Positions 46,968-56,179 of a stretch of DNA of 64,000 bases are shown here, in pieces. Every line of letters begins with the position of its first letter. Within the stretch, counting starts at the first letter, position 1. A model generated the notes under the pieces. It was not told the origin of the DNA and ran no database searches. It saw only the letters and a program-made list of their open reading frames with translations. The translations under genes were made by a program, and so were the position numbers. This DNA is from Streptomyces sp. WM6386 (lineage in GTDB: Bacteria > Actinomycetota > Actinomycetes > Streptomycetales > Streptomycetaceae): assembly GCF_000972385.1 (NCBI RefSeq), contig NZ_JXTE01000037.1, positions 1 through 64,000 on the forward strand, in the 5' to 3' direction.

Positions 46968-46972
46968 TCTTC

Positions 46973-47398
46973 ATGCGCCGTATCGCGACTCTGGCCGTCA
47001 CAGCCCTACTGCTGGCCGGGTGCGGAACCCAGCCCGGCGGCGACCGAGGCGACAGCGGTGACTCCGTGTCGCCGTCGCCTTCCGGCTGTACGTCCGCACC
47101 GGAACTCCACGCCGCCGACAGTGGCCGCACGGTCTGTCTGGCGGTGGGCGGCACGGTCCGGGTCGCCCTGGACGGGGCCAAGAACCGGCCCTGGGCACCG
47201 GTCACCGCCGAGGGCAGCGGGCTGGAAGCCGCCAACAGCGGCATCGTGCTGCTGCCGGGTGACGCGAACGCCGCGTTCGAGGCGGTCTCGGCGGGCCGGA
47301 CGAAGCTCAGCTCCTCGCGACCACTGTGTGCCACCGAGACCGGCCGGGTCGCGTGCCAGGGGATTCAGGAGTGGTGGGTCACCGTGGTGGTGACATAG
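46973..47398 (+). CDS. Small putative lipoprotein
   Basis: The 141-aa protein has a short signal peptide MRRIATLAVTALLLAGC with a lipobox (LLAGC, Cys17), an acidic Ser-rich linker and a beta-rich domain with four cysteines. Function is unknown. Start ATG 46973 has GAGGAGGGATTCTTC upstream, held in a hairpin. It overlaps the convergent small membrane protein gene by 34 bases. Confidence 0.7.
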   Translation: MRRIATLAVTALLLAGCGTQPGGDRGDSGDSVSPSPSGCTSAPELHAADSGRTVCLAVGGTVRVALDGAKNRPWAPVTAEGSGLEAANSGIVLLPGDANAAFEAVSAGRTKLSSSRPLCATETGRVACQGIQEWWVTVVVT

Positions 47399-47580
47399 CT
47401 GCGCCGCTGCCGCCGGGCGCGAGGCTCGACGGCTACCTCGCGGTCCAGCTCGGCCTCCCTGATCTGACGGTCGATCCGCCGGTCGCGGACGATGCCGATC
47501 ACGGCGGGGGCGACCAGCAGAACCAGGATGGCGAGAACGATGAGCATTCCGATCAGTCCCTCTGTCTGTGCGGTAGTCAT
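47365..47580 (-). CDS. Small membrane protein
   Basis: The 71-aa protein has one transmembrane helix (GMLIVLAILVLLVAPAVIGIV) and a basic cytoplasmic tail with many Arg residues (RDRRIDRQIREAELDREV). Function is unknown. Start ATG 47580; it is divergent from nrdS and overlaps the lipoprotein gene at its 3' end. Confidence 0.65.
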   Translation of the reverse strand: MTTAQTEGLIGMLIVLAILVLLVAPAVIGIVRDRRIDRQIREAELDREVAVEPRARRQRRSYVTTTVTHHS

Positions 47581-47614
47581 GACACCACTGTCGCGCCGTA
47601 CACTCCTTACCAAC

Positions 47615-47653
47615 AGTGGCAGGACTGCCGTACAACCTCGATTTGCTGCCACT
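47615..47653. promoter_or_regulatory. Inverted repeats upstream of nrdS
   Basis: AGTGGCAG (47615-47622) and CTGCCACT (47646-47653) are an 8-bp inverted pair; inside it GGCAG-GA-CTGCC (47618-47629) is a compact palindrome. They lie 20-58 bp before nrdS and fit an autoregulatory site. Confidence 0.5.
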
Positions 47654-47672
47654 TCCGAGGCATACTGAAAAC

Positions 47673-48638
47673 ATGCTGAAGAACGTGGCGGCCGTCCTGC
47701 TCGACGGCGTGCACCCCTTCGAACTCGGGGTGATCTGCGAGGTGTTCGGCATCGACCGCAGCGACGAGGGACTGCCGACGTACGACTTCGCGGTCGCCTC
47801 GGCGGAGGGCCCGTCGCTGACCACCCATGTCGGCGGCCTCACCGTGGGCACGCCGTACGGCCTCGAGCGGCTGGAGGAGGCCGACCTGATCGCCGTACCG
47901 GCGGGGGCGGACTATGTCGTGCGCGACTATCCGCCCGAGCTGCTCGACGCCCTCAGAAGGGCCGTCGACCGGGGCGCCCGGGTGCTCAGCGTCTGCTCAG
48001 GCGTCTTCGTGCTCGGCGCCGCCGGACTCCTCGACGGGCGGCGCTGCAGTGTGCACTGGCGGCAGGCGGACGAGCTCGCCGTACGCAATCCGCGGGCGGT
48101 CATCGAGCCCGATGTCCTGTACGTCGACGAGGACCCGGTGATCACCTCCGCCGGCACCGCCGCCGGCATCGACGCCTGTCTGCACATCGTGCGCAAGGAA
48201 CAGGGACCCGAGGTCGCCAACAAGATCGCCCGGCGCATGGTCGTACCGCCGCACCGGGACGGCGGACAGGCGCAGTACATCGAACGGCCCTTGCCGAAGA
48301 GCTCGTGCGACACCGTCGGCGAGGTGCTCGTGTGGATGGAGCATCACCTCGACGAGGACGTCACCGTCGAGCAGCTCGCCGACCGCGCCCACATGTCCCC
48401 GCGCACCTTCGCCCGCCGCTTCCAGCAGGAGACGGGCACCACCCCCTACCGCTGGATCCTGCGCCAGCGCGTGCTGCTGGCCCAGCGGCTGCTGGAGGGG
48501 ACCGACGAGACGGTGGACGCGGTCGCGGGCCGAACGGGGTTCGGCACCGCGGCCGCACTGCGCCACCAGTTCGTACGGGCACTGGGGACCACCCCGAACG
48601 CCTACCGAAGGGCGTTCAGGGGGCCGGAAGCGGCCTGA
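47673..48638 (+). CDS. nrdS: AraC-family regulator NrdS with DJ-1/PfpI domain
   Basis: The 321-aa regulator has an N-terminal GATase-1/DJ-1-like domain (residues about 1-180, with VLSVCSGVFVLGAAGLLDG carrying the nucleophile-elbow Cys) and a C-terminal AraC double HTH (LADRAHMSPRTFARRFQQETG). In S. coelicolor the gene belongs to nrdABS. Here it is separated from nrdB by a lipoprotein gene and a minus-strand gene, so it is probably not in the same transcript. Start ATG 47673. Confidence 0.88.
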   Translation: MLKNVAAVLLDGVHPFELGVICEVFGIDRSDEGLPTYDFAVASAEGPSLTTHVGGLTVGTPYGLERLEEADLIAVPAGADYVVRDYPPELLDALRRAVDRGARVLSVCSGVFVLGAAGLLDGRRCSVHWRQADELAVRNPRAVIEPDVLYVDEDPVITSAGTAAGIDACLHIVRKEQGPEVANKIARRMVVPPHRDGGQAQYIERPLPKSSCDTVGEVLVWMEHHLDEDVTVEQLADRAHMSPRTFARRFQQETGTTPYRWILRQRVLLAQRLLEGTDETVDAVAGRTGFGTAAALRHQFVRALGTTPNAYRRAFRGPEAA

Positions 48639-48642
48639 GCGG

Positions 48643-50019
48643 TCACCTCGCGACGGGCCGCAGCAGCAGCTTGTGCGGGCGGAGCGTGATCCCCACCCGC
48701 GTCCCGTCGTCGGAGCCCGACACCTGCTCGAAGCGGTACTTCGTCGCGATGGCCGCCGTGATCAGCGACAGCTGCGCCATCGAGAAGTGGTCGCTCGGGC
48801 ACTTGCGGTTGCCCACGCTGAACGGACTCATGGCGTATTTCGGCACCTCCTTGACCCGCTCCGGAAGCCAGCGGTCGGGGTCGAACTCCAGGTTGCCCTT
48901 GTACGACTTCGCATCGCGCTGGATCGCGTACGGGCTGTACACGATGTCGGCACCGGCCGGAATGCGATACCCACCGAGTTCCGTGTCGGCGACCGCCCGG
49001 CGCGTCAATATCCACACGGCGGGGCGCAAACGCATGGCCTCGATGACGACATTGTTCGTGTGGGTCAGCGCCCGGACATCCTCGAATGCGACAGGACGGC
49101 CGCCCGTTACGGATTGAACCTCCTCGCACACCCTGTCCGCGTGTTCCGGATGTTCCGCGAGCACTTGGAGCAGCCACATGATCGTGGAGGCCACTGTTTC
49201 GCTGCCCGGGGTGAGTATGGCGACCACCTGGTCGTGGATCTCCTGTTCCCCGATGGGGTCGCCATTGTCGTCCTTCGCCTCCAGCAATGCCGTCAGCAAA
49301 TCGTCCGGCTTTTGACCAGATGCGCGGCGCTCGGCGACGATCTCGTCGACCAGCAGATGCAAATCGGCCAGGGCCGTGTTGAATTTGCGGTTGGGCGGCA
49401 GGGGCAGGTTGTACAGCGGTCCGAGCGGGACGACCATCCGCCGGTACATGCCGCGGAAGACGGTGGCGAGCGCCACGCACAGCCGCTCGGCCCGCTCGTC
49501 CATGAAGTCGCCGCGCAGCAGACAGCGGGCCGCGATGCGCACCGCCACCCGGAAGGACTCGGAGGTGCAGTCGATGGTCTCGCCGGGCTGCCAGCGCTCG
49601 GTGAGGGCGTGCGCCTCCTCCTCCATGATCGACCCGTATCCGGGTATCGCGTCGAGCCGGAACGCGGGCTGGATGGTGCGCCGTTGGCGCCGGTGGCGCG
49701 GGCCGTTGGCGGTGGCCACGCCCTCCTTGCCGAGCAGGCCCTCCAGGGACTGCCAGAGCGGCCCGTCGATGACGTAGTCGGGGTTGAGCGCCATGGCCCC
49801 GGTGAGGGCCGGTGTGGTGACGGCGTACACCGTCTTGGGGCCGAGCTTGAGCCGTACGACATCGCCGTGGTCACGCAGCTGGGACATGAAGGCCAGCGGA
49901 TCCCTCAGCAGCTTCAGCCCGTGCCCGAGGACCGGGACGGCCCCTCCCGCGAGGACCGGTTCACGCGGCCCGGGCCCCGGTGTCATCGGGGTTTCGGGCT
50001 TCACAGACTCGACGGTCAT
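48643..50019 (-). CDS. Cytochrome P450 CYP170-type, albaflavenone synthase
   Basis: The 458-aa P450 oxidises epi-isozizaene to albaflavenone. It shows the I-helix [10 protein letters not shown], the ExxR motif EAMRLRP and the heme loop [14 protein letters not shown]170A1 of S. coelicolor has a second, farnesene-synthase site in the same protein; a DD-rich stretch, [18 protein letters not shown], is present here, but whether it works is unknown. ATG 50019 overlaps the terpene synthase stop by four bases, giving coupled synthesis. The stop lies close to the nrdS end on the opposite strand. Confidence 0.94.
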   Translation of the reverse strand: MTVESVKPETPMTPGPGPREPVLAGGAVPVLGHGLKLLRDPLAFMSQLRDHGDVVRLKLGPKTVYAVTTPALTGAMALNPDYVIDGPLWQSLEGLLGKEGVATANGPRHRRQRRTIQPAFRLDAIPGYGSIMEEEAHALTERWQPGETIDCTSESFRVAVRIAARCLLRGDFMDERAERLCVALATVFRGMYRRMVVPLGPLYNLPLPPNRKFNTALADLHLLVDEIVAERRASGQKPDDLLTALLEAKDDNGDPIGEQEIHDQVVAILTPGSETVASTIMWLLQVLAEHPEHADRVCEEVQSVTGGRPVAFEDVRALTHTNNVVIEAMRLRPAVWILTRRAVADTELGGYRIPAGADIVYSPYAIQRDAKSYKGNLEFDPDRWLPERVKEVPKYAMSPFSVGNRKCPSDHFSMAQLSLITAAIATKYRFEQVSGSDDGTRVGITLRPHKLLLRPVAR

Positions 50020-51101
50020 TTCTCACCTGCCGTTTCGTTGTTGACGTACGGGGGTGTGGACCGGTCGTCCCAGCTGTCGACCATGTAGCGGCCGGACTCG
50101 TGGTGGAACCAGTAGACGGTGCTGAACCAGTTGCGCATATTGCCGACACAGGCCCGCACGGTGGCGCTCAGGTCTTTTCCGCGCAGGGTTCCGTCGTCGA
50201 GCGACGCGGCGAACCGCAGGGCTGACTTCTCGGCGACAAGGAATTCACTGATGCATTCCTCGACCCGTCGCCTGACTTCCCTTATGGCCTCCTCGAGTGT
50301 CAGCCCCTCGTGTTTGATGAGGCTGATCCCGAGATTGTGGACCTCGTCGCCCGCTATTTCCTTCGGCAGTGAACAGAGGTCGTTGTACCAGGCGGCGAAT
50401 TCCTGGCTCAGGAGTGCCGCCCGCCGATATGCCGGGTGTTTCCGAACCCGGTCCGGGAGTTCCCGGCCCGCGCTCGGCTCCAGAAGGTCGGTCCAGATCC
50501 AGTGCGCGAAAGTGAGGCGCCGGAGCGCGAGGTATTCCTCGACGGTCGGCACGACACCTTCGGTGCGGTTGCGGAATTCCCGGTCGTACGCCTCGATCAC
50601 CGAGTGGAAGTGCCGGGCGAACCGTGCGTTCCAGGTGCCGGGCAGGAACGCGTACAGCCGGACCATGGTGTCGGCGAACGCGGCGACCAGGGGATCCTCG
50701 TGGTGCAGATGCTCCTGGGGGGAGTCGAGTGCCGCGTCCAACCGGTACCTGAGCCGCCGCCAGGCCTCGCGCCGGTGGTGGACGATGTCGCGGTCGTGCC
50801 GGTCGTCCCAGACGAAGAACCACGCGCTGTAGTCCGCTATCGCCTGGAGGACCTCGTCGGGGGCGCCCAGGTAGTAGCCCGCCATGAGGTCCGTGTAGCA
50901 AAGACCGTCGGCATATTCCTCCACCTTGTCCGCCGGCATGAGCCGCTTTTCCAGCAGCCAGGTGCGTGTCTTCTCCTGGAGCTGGGGCCAATACGAGTGG
51001 AGTTGCCGGGGAAACGCCGCCTCGATCACCGGGAGAGAGAGCGACGGTGGGACCGCGATCGCTGTCGGTGTCGATGTGGTGCCGTGTGAGAAAGCATGCA
51101 C
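50016..51101 (-). CDS. eizA: Epi-isozizaene synthase (class I sesquiterpene cyclase)
   Basis: The 361-aa cyclase converts farnesyl diphosphate to epi-isozizaene. The Asp-rich metal motif DDRHD is at residues 99-103, the NSE motif NDLCSLPKE near 240, and the RY pair SGRYM near the C-terminus. Length and sequence match EizA. The start is GTG 51101 (MHAFSHG), with GAGAGGGG upstream. With the following P450 it makes the antibiotic/odorant albaflavenone. Confidence 0.96.
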   Translation of the reverse strand: MHAFSHGTTSTPTAIAVPPSLSLPVIEAAFPRQLHSYWPQLQEKTRTWLLEKRLMPADKVEEYADGLCYTDLMAGYYLGAPDEVLQAIADYSAWFFVWDDRHDRDIVHHRREAWRRLRYRLDAALDSPQEHLHHEDPLVAAFADTMVRLYAFLPGTWNARFARHFHSVIEAYDREFRNRTEGVVPTVEEYLALRRLTFAHWIWTDLLEPSAGRELPDRVRKHPAYRRAALLSQEFAAWYNDLCSLPKEIAGDEVHNLGISLIKHEGLTLEEAIREVRRRVEECISEFLVAEKSALRFAASLDDGTLRGKDLSATVRACVGNMRNWFSTVYWFHHESGRYMVDSWDDRSTPPYVNNETAGEK

Positions 51102-51127
51102 GAACTAACCCCTCTCAGCCGCCAGTT

Positions 51128-51160
51128 GCGCACGCCCCTCCCGCAGTGCCGGGCGTGCGC
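51128..51160 (-). promoter_or_regulatory. Leader hairpin just upstream of eizA
   Basis: GCGCACGCCC (51128-51137) and GGGCGTGCGC (51151-51160) form a perfect 10-bp stem with a 13-base loop, 27-60 nt before the eizA start, just ahead of its ribosome-binding site. The remaining gap to the deformylase gene (51102-51391, 290 bp) holds nothing else I can name. Confidence 0.6.
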
Positions 51161-51391
51161 CGTTGCGTATCCCCGCACTTCCCATTCAGCACCACAACTG
51201 ACCGATCTGGGAACGGATTTGCACCATTCACTACCCCACAGTGCCGAGAATCTCCCCTTGTGTGACTGAATCTGGATCACTAAGGGAGCACATGCGATCG
51301 AACGTGCGACGGACAGACGAACGGCGCCTGGTCAGAGAGGGGAACCTGAACAGACGCCGTGCGCATGGGACTTGGGTGATCCCGAGAGGTC

Positions 51392-52042
51392 TCAGTCGTT
51401 GGCGACCACGGGGTATCGGGGCTCGTTCTCGGCCATCTGCCGCAGCGCGTCCTTGCGTTCACGCTTGGAGAGCCGGTCGATGTAGAGGTATCCGTAAAGG
51501 TGATCGGTCTCGTGCTGCAAACACCGAGCGAAGTAGCCGGTGCCGCGGACCTTGATCGCGTTGCCCTTCTCGTCCTGCCCGGCCAGCTCGGCGTAGTCGG
51601 GGCGGGCGAGCGGCGCGTACGCGGTCGGCACGGACAGGCAGCCCTCGTTGCTGTCGTCCAGGACGCGCCGGTCGGCGGGCAGGTCGACGAGCTCGGGGTT
51701 GCAGACCACGCCGACGTGCCGCTTGCCCTCGTCGTCCATGCAGTCGTACACGAAGACCTTCAGGTCGACGCCGATCTGGTTGGCGGCCAGGCCCACACCC
51801 TCGGCGGTGCGCTGCGAGGCGAACATGTCCGCCACCAGCTGGTCCAGCTCCGCGCCGAACTCGGTGACGTCCCTGCACTCCTTGTGCAGCACCGGGTTCC
51901 CGACGACGGTGATGGGCCGCGAGGTCCCACGCTCCCGCCAGCCGTTCTCCCGCTCCTCGGTCTCCTCGGTGTCGATGACGAAGCCCTCGTCGTCCACGGG
52001 GAGCACGCCCGCGTGCTGCTGATCGGTGTCCTGCTGCGCCAT
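51392..52042 (-). CDS. def: Peptide deformylase
   Basis: The 216-aa enzyme removes the formyl group from nascent proteins. The three motifs are GVGLAANQ (82-89), EGCLSVP (133-139) and QHETDH (HExxH at 177-181) with Cys135 as a metal ligand. An acidic N-terminal extension of about 40 residues precedes the catalytic domain. Start ATG 52042. It stands alone. Confidence 0.96.
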   Translation of the reverse strand: MAQQDTDQQHAGVLPVDDEGFVIDTEETEERENGWRERGTSRPITVVGNPVLHKECRDVTEFGAELDQLVADMFASQRTAEGVGLAANQIGVDLKVFVYDCMDDEGKRHVGVVCNPELVDLPADRRVLDDSNEGCLSVPTAYAPLARPDYAELAGQDEKGNAIKVRGTGYFARCLQHETDHLYGYLYIDRLSKRERKDALRQMAENEPRYPVVAND

Positions 52043-52115
52043 GACCGACGTATGCCTTCCTCAAACCAAGAACGGGGGAGTGATGCTGATACAGGGTAAG
52101 GGGAGCTTGCTTTTA

Positions 52116-52171
52116 GGGGCGCGGGGCTGTGTCGATATGCGGCTCCGCCGCGTGGGCGCGACCAGCCACGA
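52116..52171 (+). repeat. Dispersed palindromic repeat, copy 4
   Basis: Plus-orientation copy in the 150-bp gap between the deformylase start and the TPR gene end, nearly identical to copies 2 and 3. Confidence 0.85.
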
Positions 52172-52192
52172 CGGCGCCGCACCCGAAATCCG

Positions 52193-53275
52193 TCAGCACA
52201 CCTCTTCAAGATCACGCCAGTCACGCGAATCAGGGCTATCGGCAACCCACCCGTCCAGCAACCCCCGAACCAGCGCAGCCGGCGCAGCCACCCCGCACTC
52301 CCGCTCCGGCACCCACAGCTGCCCATCCGTCCGATGCCCCAGCGGCCCCGGATGCCCCGGCTCACTGTGATCGTGCGGATCGAGATGCTCCCCGTCCCCC
52401 TCGTCCGAGGGCATCTGGGACTCCGAGCACATCCGGCACAGCAACCGCACCGAAGAAGACCAGTCCTCCGCAGCGAACCCCGCGTCGGAGGCGAGCTGTT
52501 CCAACGCATCCCGGTCCGCCTCGGTGGCAGCCTCCAGCAGCACCACCCACGTCGGCACCGGCGACGGCGCCCACAGCTCGATCTCGTCGAACACGGGATA
52601 CGAGTGCCCGGCCGCGGTGGTCCGCTCGCCGTGCGGCACCCCGTCGTGGAGCACGACCTCACCCCACCGTCGCCCGGAGGACGGCAACGGAATCGACAGC
52701 ACCTCGATACGAGCAGGGTCCAGACGGCGGCCCCAGACCACCTCCGCCTCCCCCTCCGGCGACAGCCGCACCGCGGCGCTGCCGAGGTCCATACCGACCG
52801 GCTCCCCGGGGTCCGCTGCCCCGCCCGGCACCCGCAGCCCGTAGGCCTGCCAGGCCCGCCGGGCCAGCGGCCAGTCCTGGAGCGCGGTGGCCGCGATGCC
52901 GACGTTCCACCAGTCGGGTGCGCCCGTCTCCCGGTCGAGCAGCGCGACGGCCCTGAGGCCCGCGGCCCGCGCCTGCTCCCAGTCGTGGCGGAACTTGTGC
53001 AGCAGGGCGAGGTTGAACCAGGACTCGGACAGCCAGGGCTCCAGGTCGGCGGCCCGCGTCAGCAGCGCGCCCGCGTCCTCGTACCGACCGTCGCCGATCA
53101 GCGTGAACGCGCGGTCTGTGGCCTGCCGCCAGGAGGCGGAGGGCCGGTGCCGTCCCTTGCCGAAGATCCTCACGATTCCCGCCTGCCAGTTCCGTTCAGT
53201 GGGCTGGCCATCGCCCCCGGACACCCTCTTCTTCGCATCCAACCATGCGCGGCTGGAAGGGCGCTCATTACCCAT
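52193..53275 (-). CDS. TPR-containing protein
   Basis: The 360-aa protein has a TPR-like helical region at about residues 45-140 (DRAFTLIGDGRYEDAGALLTRAADLEPW, then SWFNLALLHKFRHDWEQARAAG) and a beta-rich C-terminal half ending in a Ser/Asp/His-rich stretch with CRMC. It is probably a scaffold or adaptor; function is unknown. Start ATG 53275, four bases after the HD-protein stop at 53279, suggests an operon. Confidence 0.8.
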   Translation of the reverse strand: MGNERPSSRAWLDAKKRVSGGDGQPTERNWQAGIVRIFGKGRHRPSASWRQATDRAFTLIGDGRYEDAGALLTRAADLEPWLSESWFNLALLHKFRHDWEQARAAGLRAVALLDRETGAPDWWNVGIAATALQDWPLARRAWQAYGLRVPGGAADPGEPVGMDLGSAAVRLSPEGEAEVVWGRRLDPARIEVLSIPLPSSGRRWGEVVLHDGVPHGERTTAAGHSYPVFDEIELWAPSPVPTWVVLLEAATEADRDALEQLASDAGFAAEDWSSSVRLLCRMCSESQMPSDEGDGEHLDPHDHSEPGHPGPLGHRTDGQLWVPERECGVAAPAALVRGLLDGWVADSPDSRDWRDLEEVC

Positions 53276-53278
53276 GGG

Positions 53279-54511
53279 TTACCCAACCGAGGGCAGGGTA
53301 AGACAGTCCCTCGCCAGCACCCGGGCCAGCGCCTCCACGACCTCGGGCGCGTAGTCCCCCGCGGTGGCGAGCCGCAGCTCCTCCAGCGCGGTGAGGGGCC
53401 CGCCGGGCCCGGCGTCCCGCGCCTTCTCCTCGTAGGCGTTCACCGCCCGCACGATCCGCGCGGCGACCGGCTGCTGCCGATAGGGGTCGGCCTGCCGCTC
53501 CACGACCACGGCGACCGTGCCGTCCACCCCCGTCTGCCGTACGACGGCCCCGCCGAGCAGGGCGATCCGCCGCTGCTCCTCGGTGGGCAGCCCCGCGGTG
53601 GCCCCCGCCGGCACCGGGTCGATCAGGCTCAGCTGTCCGATGTCGTGCATGAGGGCGGCGTACTCCAGGACGGTGAGATCGGGTCCGGTCAGCCCCAGGT
53701 CCCGCCCCACGGCCTTGCTGAGCTCGGCGACGCGGCGGGCATGCCCCGCGGGGGTGTAGCCGGCGATCTCGGTGGCCCGGGCGAGGGAGGCGATGGTCTG
53801 CCGGTAGGTGGTCCGTACGGCGGCGTACCGCCGGAAGGCCAGCTGGGTGAGGAGGAGGGGCGGGGAGAAGACGGGCAGCGCCCACAGTCCGACGACGGCG
53901 ACCGCGAGGGCCATCACCGCGCCGGTCGCGCAGACGGCGGAGCCGATGCCGAGCAGGGCCCGCAGCTCGTGCCTCAGCAGCGGGGCGAAGGGCCAGCGGG
54001 TGCGGGAGTGCGCGAGCGCGGCGGCGAGCACGGCGTCGCAGAGTGCGGTGAGGGCGAGGAGCGAGATCAGCACGAGGGCGTACGCCGGTCCGCCCCAGGC
54101 GTCGAGGACGCCCCGGTTGTAGAGGGGCTGGAAGCAGACGGCGCAGAACGCGGTGCTGAGCAGGCGTCGCGAGAGATGGTCGATCATCGGGCCCTGTCCG
54201 CGCGCGATGTGCGGCACGCTGCCGAGGAGCGCGGCGGCGAGCACGACGGTGACCACCTGGAGGACCCCGTGCGTGGTGGGCCGCCCGGCGTCCGCCCCGA
54301 GCAGCGCGTACGCCAGCGCCCCTGCGGCCCCGAGCGGCGCGGCCTCCCGTACCCGGGCTCCGGTCCACCGCGCGAGCTCACCGACGGTGATCAGCACCCC
54401 GAAGGCCAGCGCGACCCCGCGCTCCTCAAGCCCCGTCGAGAGGATGACCCCGAGCGAGACAAGGGCGAGAAGCCCCGCCGCCCCGTGCACAAGCAGCCGA
54501 GGCCACCTCAT
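53279..54511 (-). CDS. Membrane HD-domain protein, degenerate
   Basis: The 410-aa protein has about eight transmembrane segments (residues 1-210) and a C-terminal HD domain (HARRVAELSKAVGRD, YAALMHDIGQLSLID). The HHE..GYP region of a c-di-GMP phosphodiesterase is absent, and the second half of the HD domain is reduced, so it may be a sensor partner and not an enzyme. Start ATG 54511 has GGGGGTG upstream; the frame to 54583 is polar. Confidence 0.8.
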   Translation of the reverse strand: MRWPRLLVHGAAGLLALVSLGVILSTGLEERGVALAFGVLITVGELARWTGARVREAAPLGAAGALAYALLGADAGRPTTHGVLQVVTVVLAAALLGSVPHIARGQGPMIDHLSRRLLSTAFCAVCFQPLYNRGVLDAWGGPAYALVLISLLALTALCDAVLAAALAHSRTRWPFAPLLRHELRALLGIGSAVCATGAVMALAVAVVGLWALPVFSPPLLLTQLAFRRYAAVRTTYRQTIASLARATEIAGYTPAGHARRVAELSKAVGRDLGLTGPDLTVLEYAALMHDIGQLSLIDPVPAGATAGLPTEEQRRIALLGGAVVRQTGVDGTVAVVVERQADPYRQQPVAARIVRAVNAYEEKARDAGPGGPLTALEELRLATAGDYAPEVVEALARVLARDCLTLPSVG

Positions 54512-54550
54512 CCGCACCCCCCACGAGACCTGAGCCCGAGCCGCCACACC

Positions 54551-54750
54551 GAAGCACTCCCCGCAGACCAGAGCCCGGACCACCCCACCGGAGTGCCCCG
54601 CTCAAACCAGAGTCCGGAACGCCCCACCGCCGCGCTCCCGCCTGACCGGAGGCCCGACCACCCGACCGATGCACCCACGCCAGATTCGAACCCCGGCCGC
54701 CCCACCGATGCACCCACGCAAAACCCGAACCCCGGCCACCCCGCCCACAG
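54551..54750. repeat. Degenerate 39-bp minisatellite between the two HD genes
   Basis: GATGCACCCACG occurs at 54668 and 54707, exactly 39 bp apart; three earlier, more diverged units extend the series to about 54551. In minus-strand shadow frames it reads as 13-residue repeats (HRWGGRGSNLAWV, HRSGGRASGQAGA, RRWGVPDSGLSGA), but no frame joins either HD gene. The unit length equals that of the repeat at 16224, with a different sequence. Confidence 0.75.
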
Positions 54751-54761
54751 GCCCTGCCGCC

Positions 54762-56051
54762 TCATCGGTGCGCTCCGGGGCGGCTGGAGACCGGTCGGCG
54801 GGGGTGCGGTGGGCGCTCCTCGTCCGCGGTCACCGCGGGGTGCCAGCCGTGTCTGCTCAGTGCCCGCACCAGTGCCGTGACCATCCGCGGGTCGAACTGC
54901 GACCCGGCGCACCGCTCCAGCTCCTCCAGCGCGGTGGCGACAGGCCGTGCCCGGCGATACGACCGCGTCGACGTCATGGCGTCGAAGGCGTCGGCGACCG
55001 CCACCACCCGTGCGGACTCGGGAATCTGGCTCCCCACCAGCCCGTACGGATACCCGCTCCCGTCCAGCCGCTCGTGATGATGCAGTACGGCCGCCCGCGC
55101 CTCCCCCAGAAACGAGATCCCCCGCACCATCTCGTGCCCGTACTCGGGATGCAGCTCGATGACGCGCCGCTCCTGGGGGGTCAACGGCCCGTCCTTGCGC
55201 AGCAGCCGCGTCGGCACGCCCAGCTTGCCGACGTCGTGGAGGATCCCGGCGAAGCGGAGCACCTCGATGCGGCCCTCGTCCATGCCGAGCTCACGGGCGA
55301 TCATCATCGAGGCCTGGCCTACGCGCTCACTGTGCCCGCGGGTGTACTCGTCCTTGATGTCGACGGCCTGCACGAGTGCGCGGATGGTGGCCTGATGGGC
55401 GGCCTGTTCCCGGTGGTACTGGGCGAAGGCCCACCAGGACACACACATCGGCAGCAGCACGAGCAGCGCGGCGACGGGTCCGTACGGGCTGCGCCACAGC
55501 ACGGCCATCATCAGCCCGGCGAGCCCGTGCACGGCGATCGGTGCGAGGGAACGTACGAACAGACCGCGCCAGGCCAGCCGTACCGGCACCCGCTCGGCAA
55601 GCGTCAGGATGCCCCCGTCCAGCACGGTCAGCACCAGACAGAAGGCGATGACGGCCGCCCCGGCCGGGACGAGCACGTAGGGAAAGTCGGGGGCCACGAC
55701 GGCGTCCCTGCCGCCCAGCGCCCAGTGCACCCGGGACGCCGCCCAGACGGCGACGGCGAGTTGGGCGGCCCGCCAGATCCGGCGGAGCGAGCGCGGCCGC
55801 TGCGCGACCGGGGAGAGCAGCGCCCCCGGCAGCGCGACCAGCGCGGCGGCGGGGGGCGGCAGCAGGAAGGCCCCGGCGAGCAGCACGGGGTAGAAAGTGC
55901 CGGAGAGCCGCTCGCCCCCGGCGTAGAGGGCGGCGAGCAGGGCCACCGCCCACCAGGGGGCGGTCACCGCCGGCAGCGCGTGCACGCAGTACAGAGCGGC
56001 GAGGGCGACACCGACCACGTACACGCGTGCCCGTGCCGCTGTCCCCTCCAT
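54762..56051 (-). CDS. Membrane HD-GYP protein, possible c-di-GMP phosphodiesterase
   Basis: The 429-aa protein has about seven transmembrane segments (1-215) and a complete-looking HD-GYP domain: GHSERVGQASMMIA, LHDVGKLGVP, HHHERLDGSGYP and VAVADAFDAMTSTRSYR. HD-GYP proteins hydrolyse cyclic dinucleotides; activity here is untested. Start ATG 56051. A terminator-type hairpin lies between it and rsrA, so it is probably not part of sigR-rsrA. Confidence 0.87.
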   Translation of the reverse strand: MEGTAARARVYVVGVALAALYCVHALPAVTAPWWAVALLAALYAGGERLSGTFYPVLLAGAFLLPPPAAALVALPGALLSPVAQRPRSLRRIWRAAQLAVAVWAASRVHWALGGRDAVVAPDFPYVLVPAGAAVIAFCLVLTVLDGGILTLAERVPVRLAWRGLFVRSLAPIAVHGLAGLMMAVLWRSPYGPVAALLVLLPMCVSWWAFAQYHREQAAHQATIRALVQAVDIKDEYTRGHSERVGQASMMIARELGMDEGRIEVLRFAGILHDVGKLGVPTRLLRKDGPLTPQERRVIELHPEYGHEMVRGISFLGEARAAVLHHHERLDGSGYPYGLVGSQIPESARVVAVADAFDAMTSTRSYRRARPVATALEELERCAGSQFDPRMVTALVRALSRHGWHPAVTADEERPPHPRRPVSSRPGAHR

Positions 56052-56114
56052 GACGCCCCTTTGAGATCTCCCGAGCCGGCTCAGCTTCGGAGCCTAGGAG
56101 GGCAAGAGGGGGTT

Positions 56115-56135
56115 CCGCGGGCCGATTACCCGCGG
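56115..56135 (-). terminator. Hairpin after sigR-rsrA
   Basis: CCGCGGG (56115-56121) pairs with CCCGCGG (56129-56135) around a 7-base loop, 45 bases after the rsrA stop on the minus strand. Confidence 0.7.
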
Positions 56136-56179
56136 ATTAGCACGTTCGAGTGACGACAGCCCGTTCCCAGATGGGGAGT

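Noticed and set aside
54426..54912. Repeat protein encoded by the minisatellite
   Set aside because: The repeat frames lack ribosome-binding sites, are not in frame with either HD gene, and are open in several frames because the period is divisible by three.
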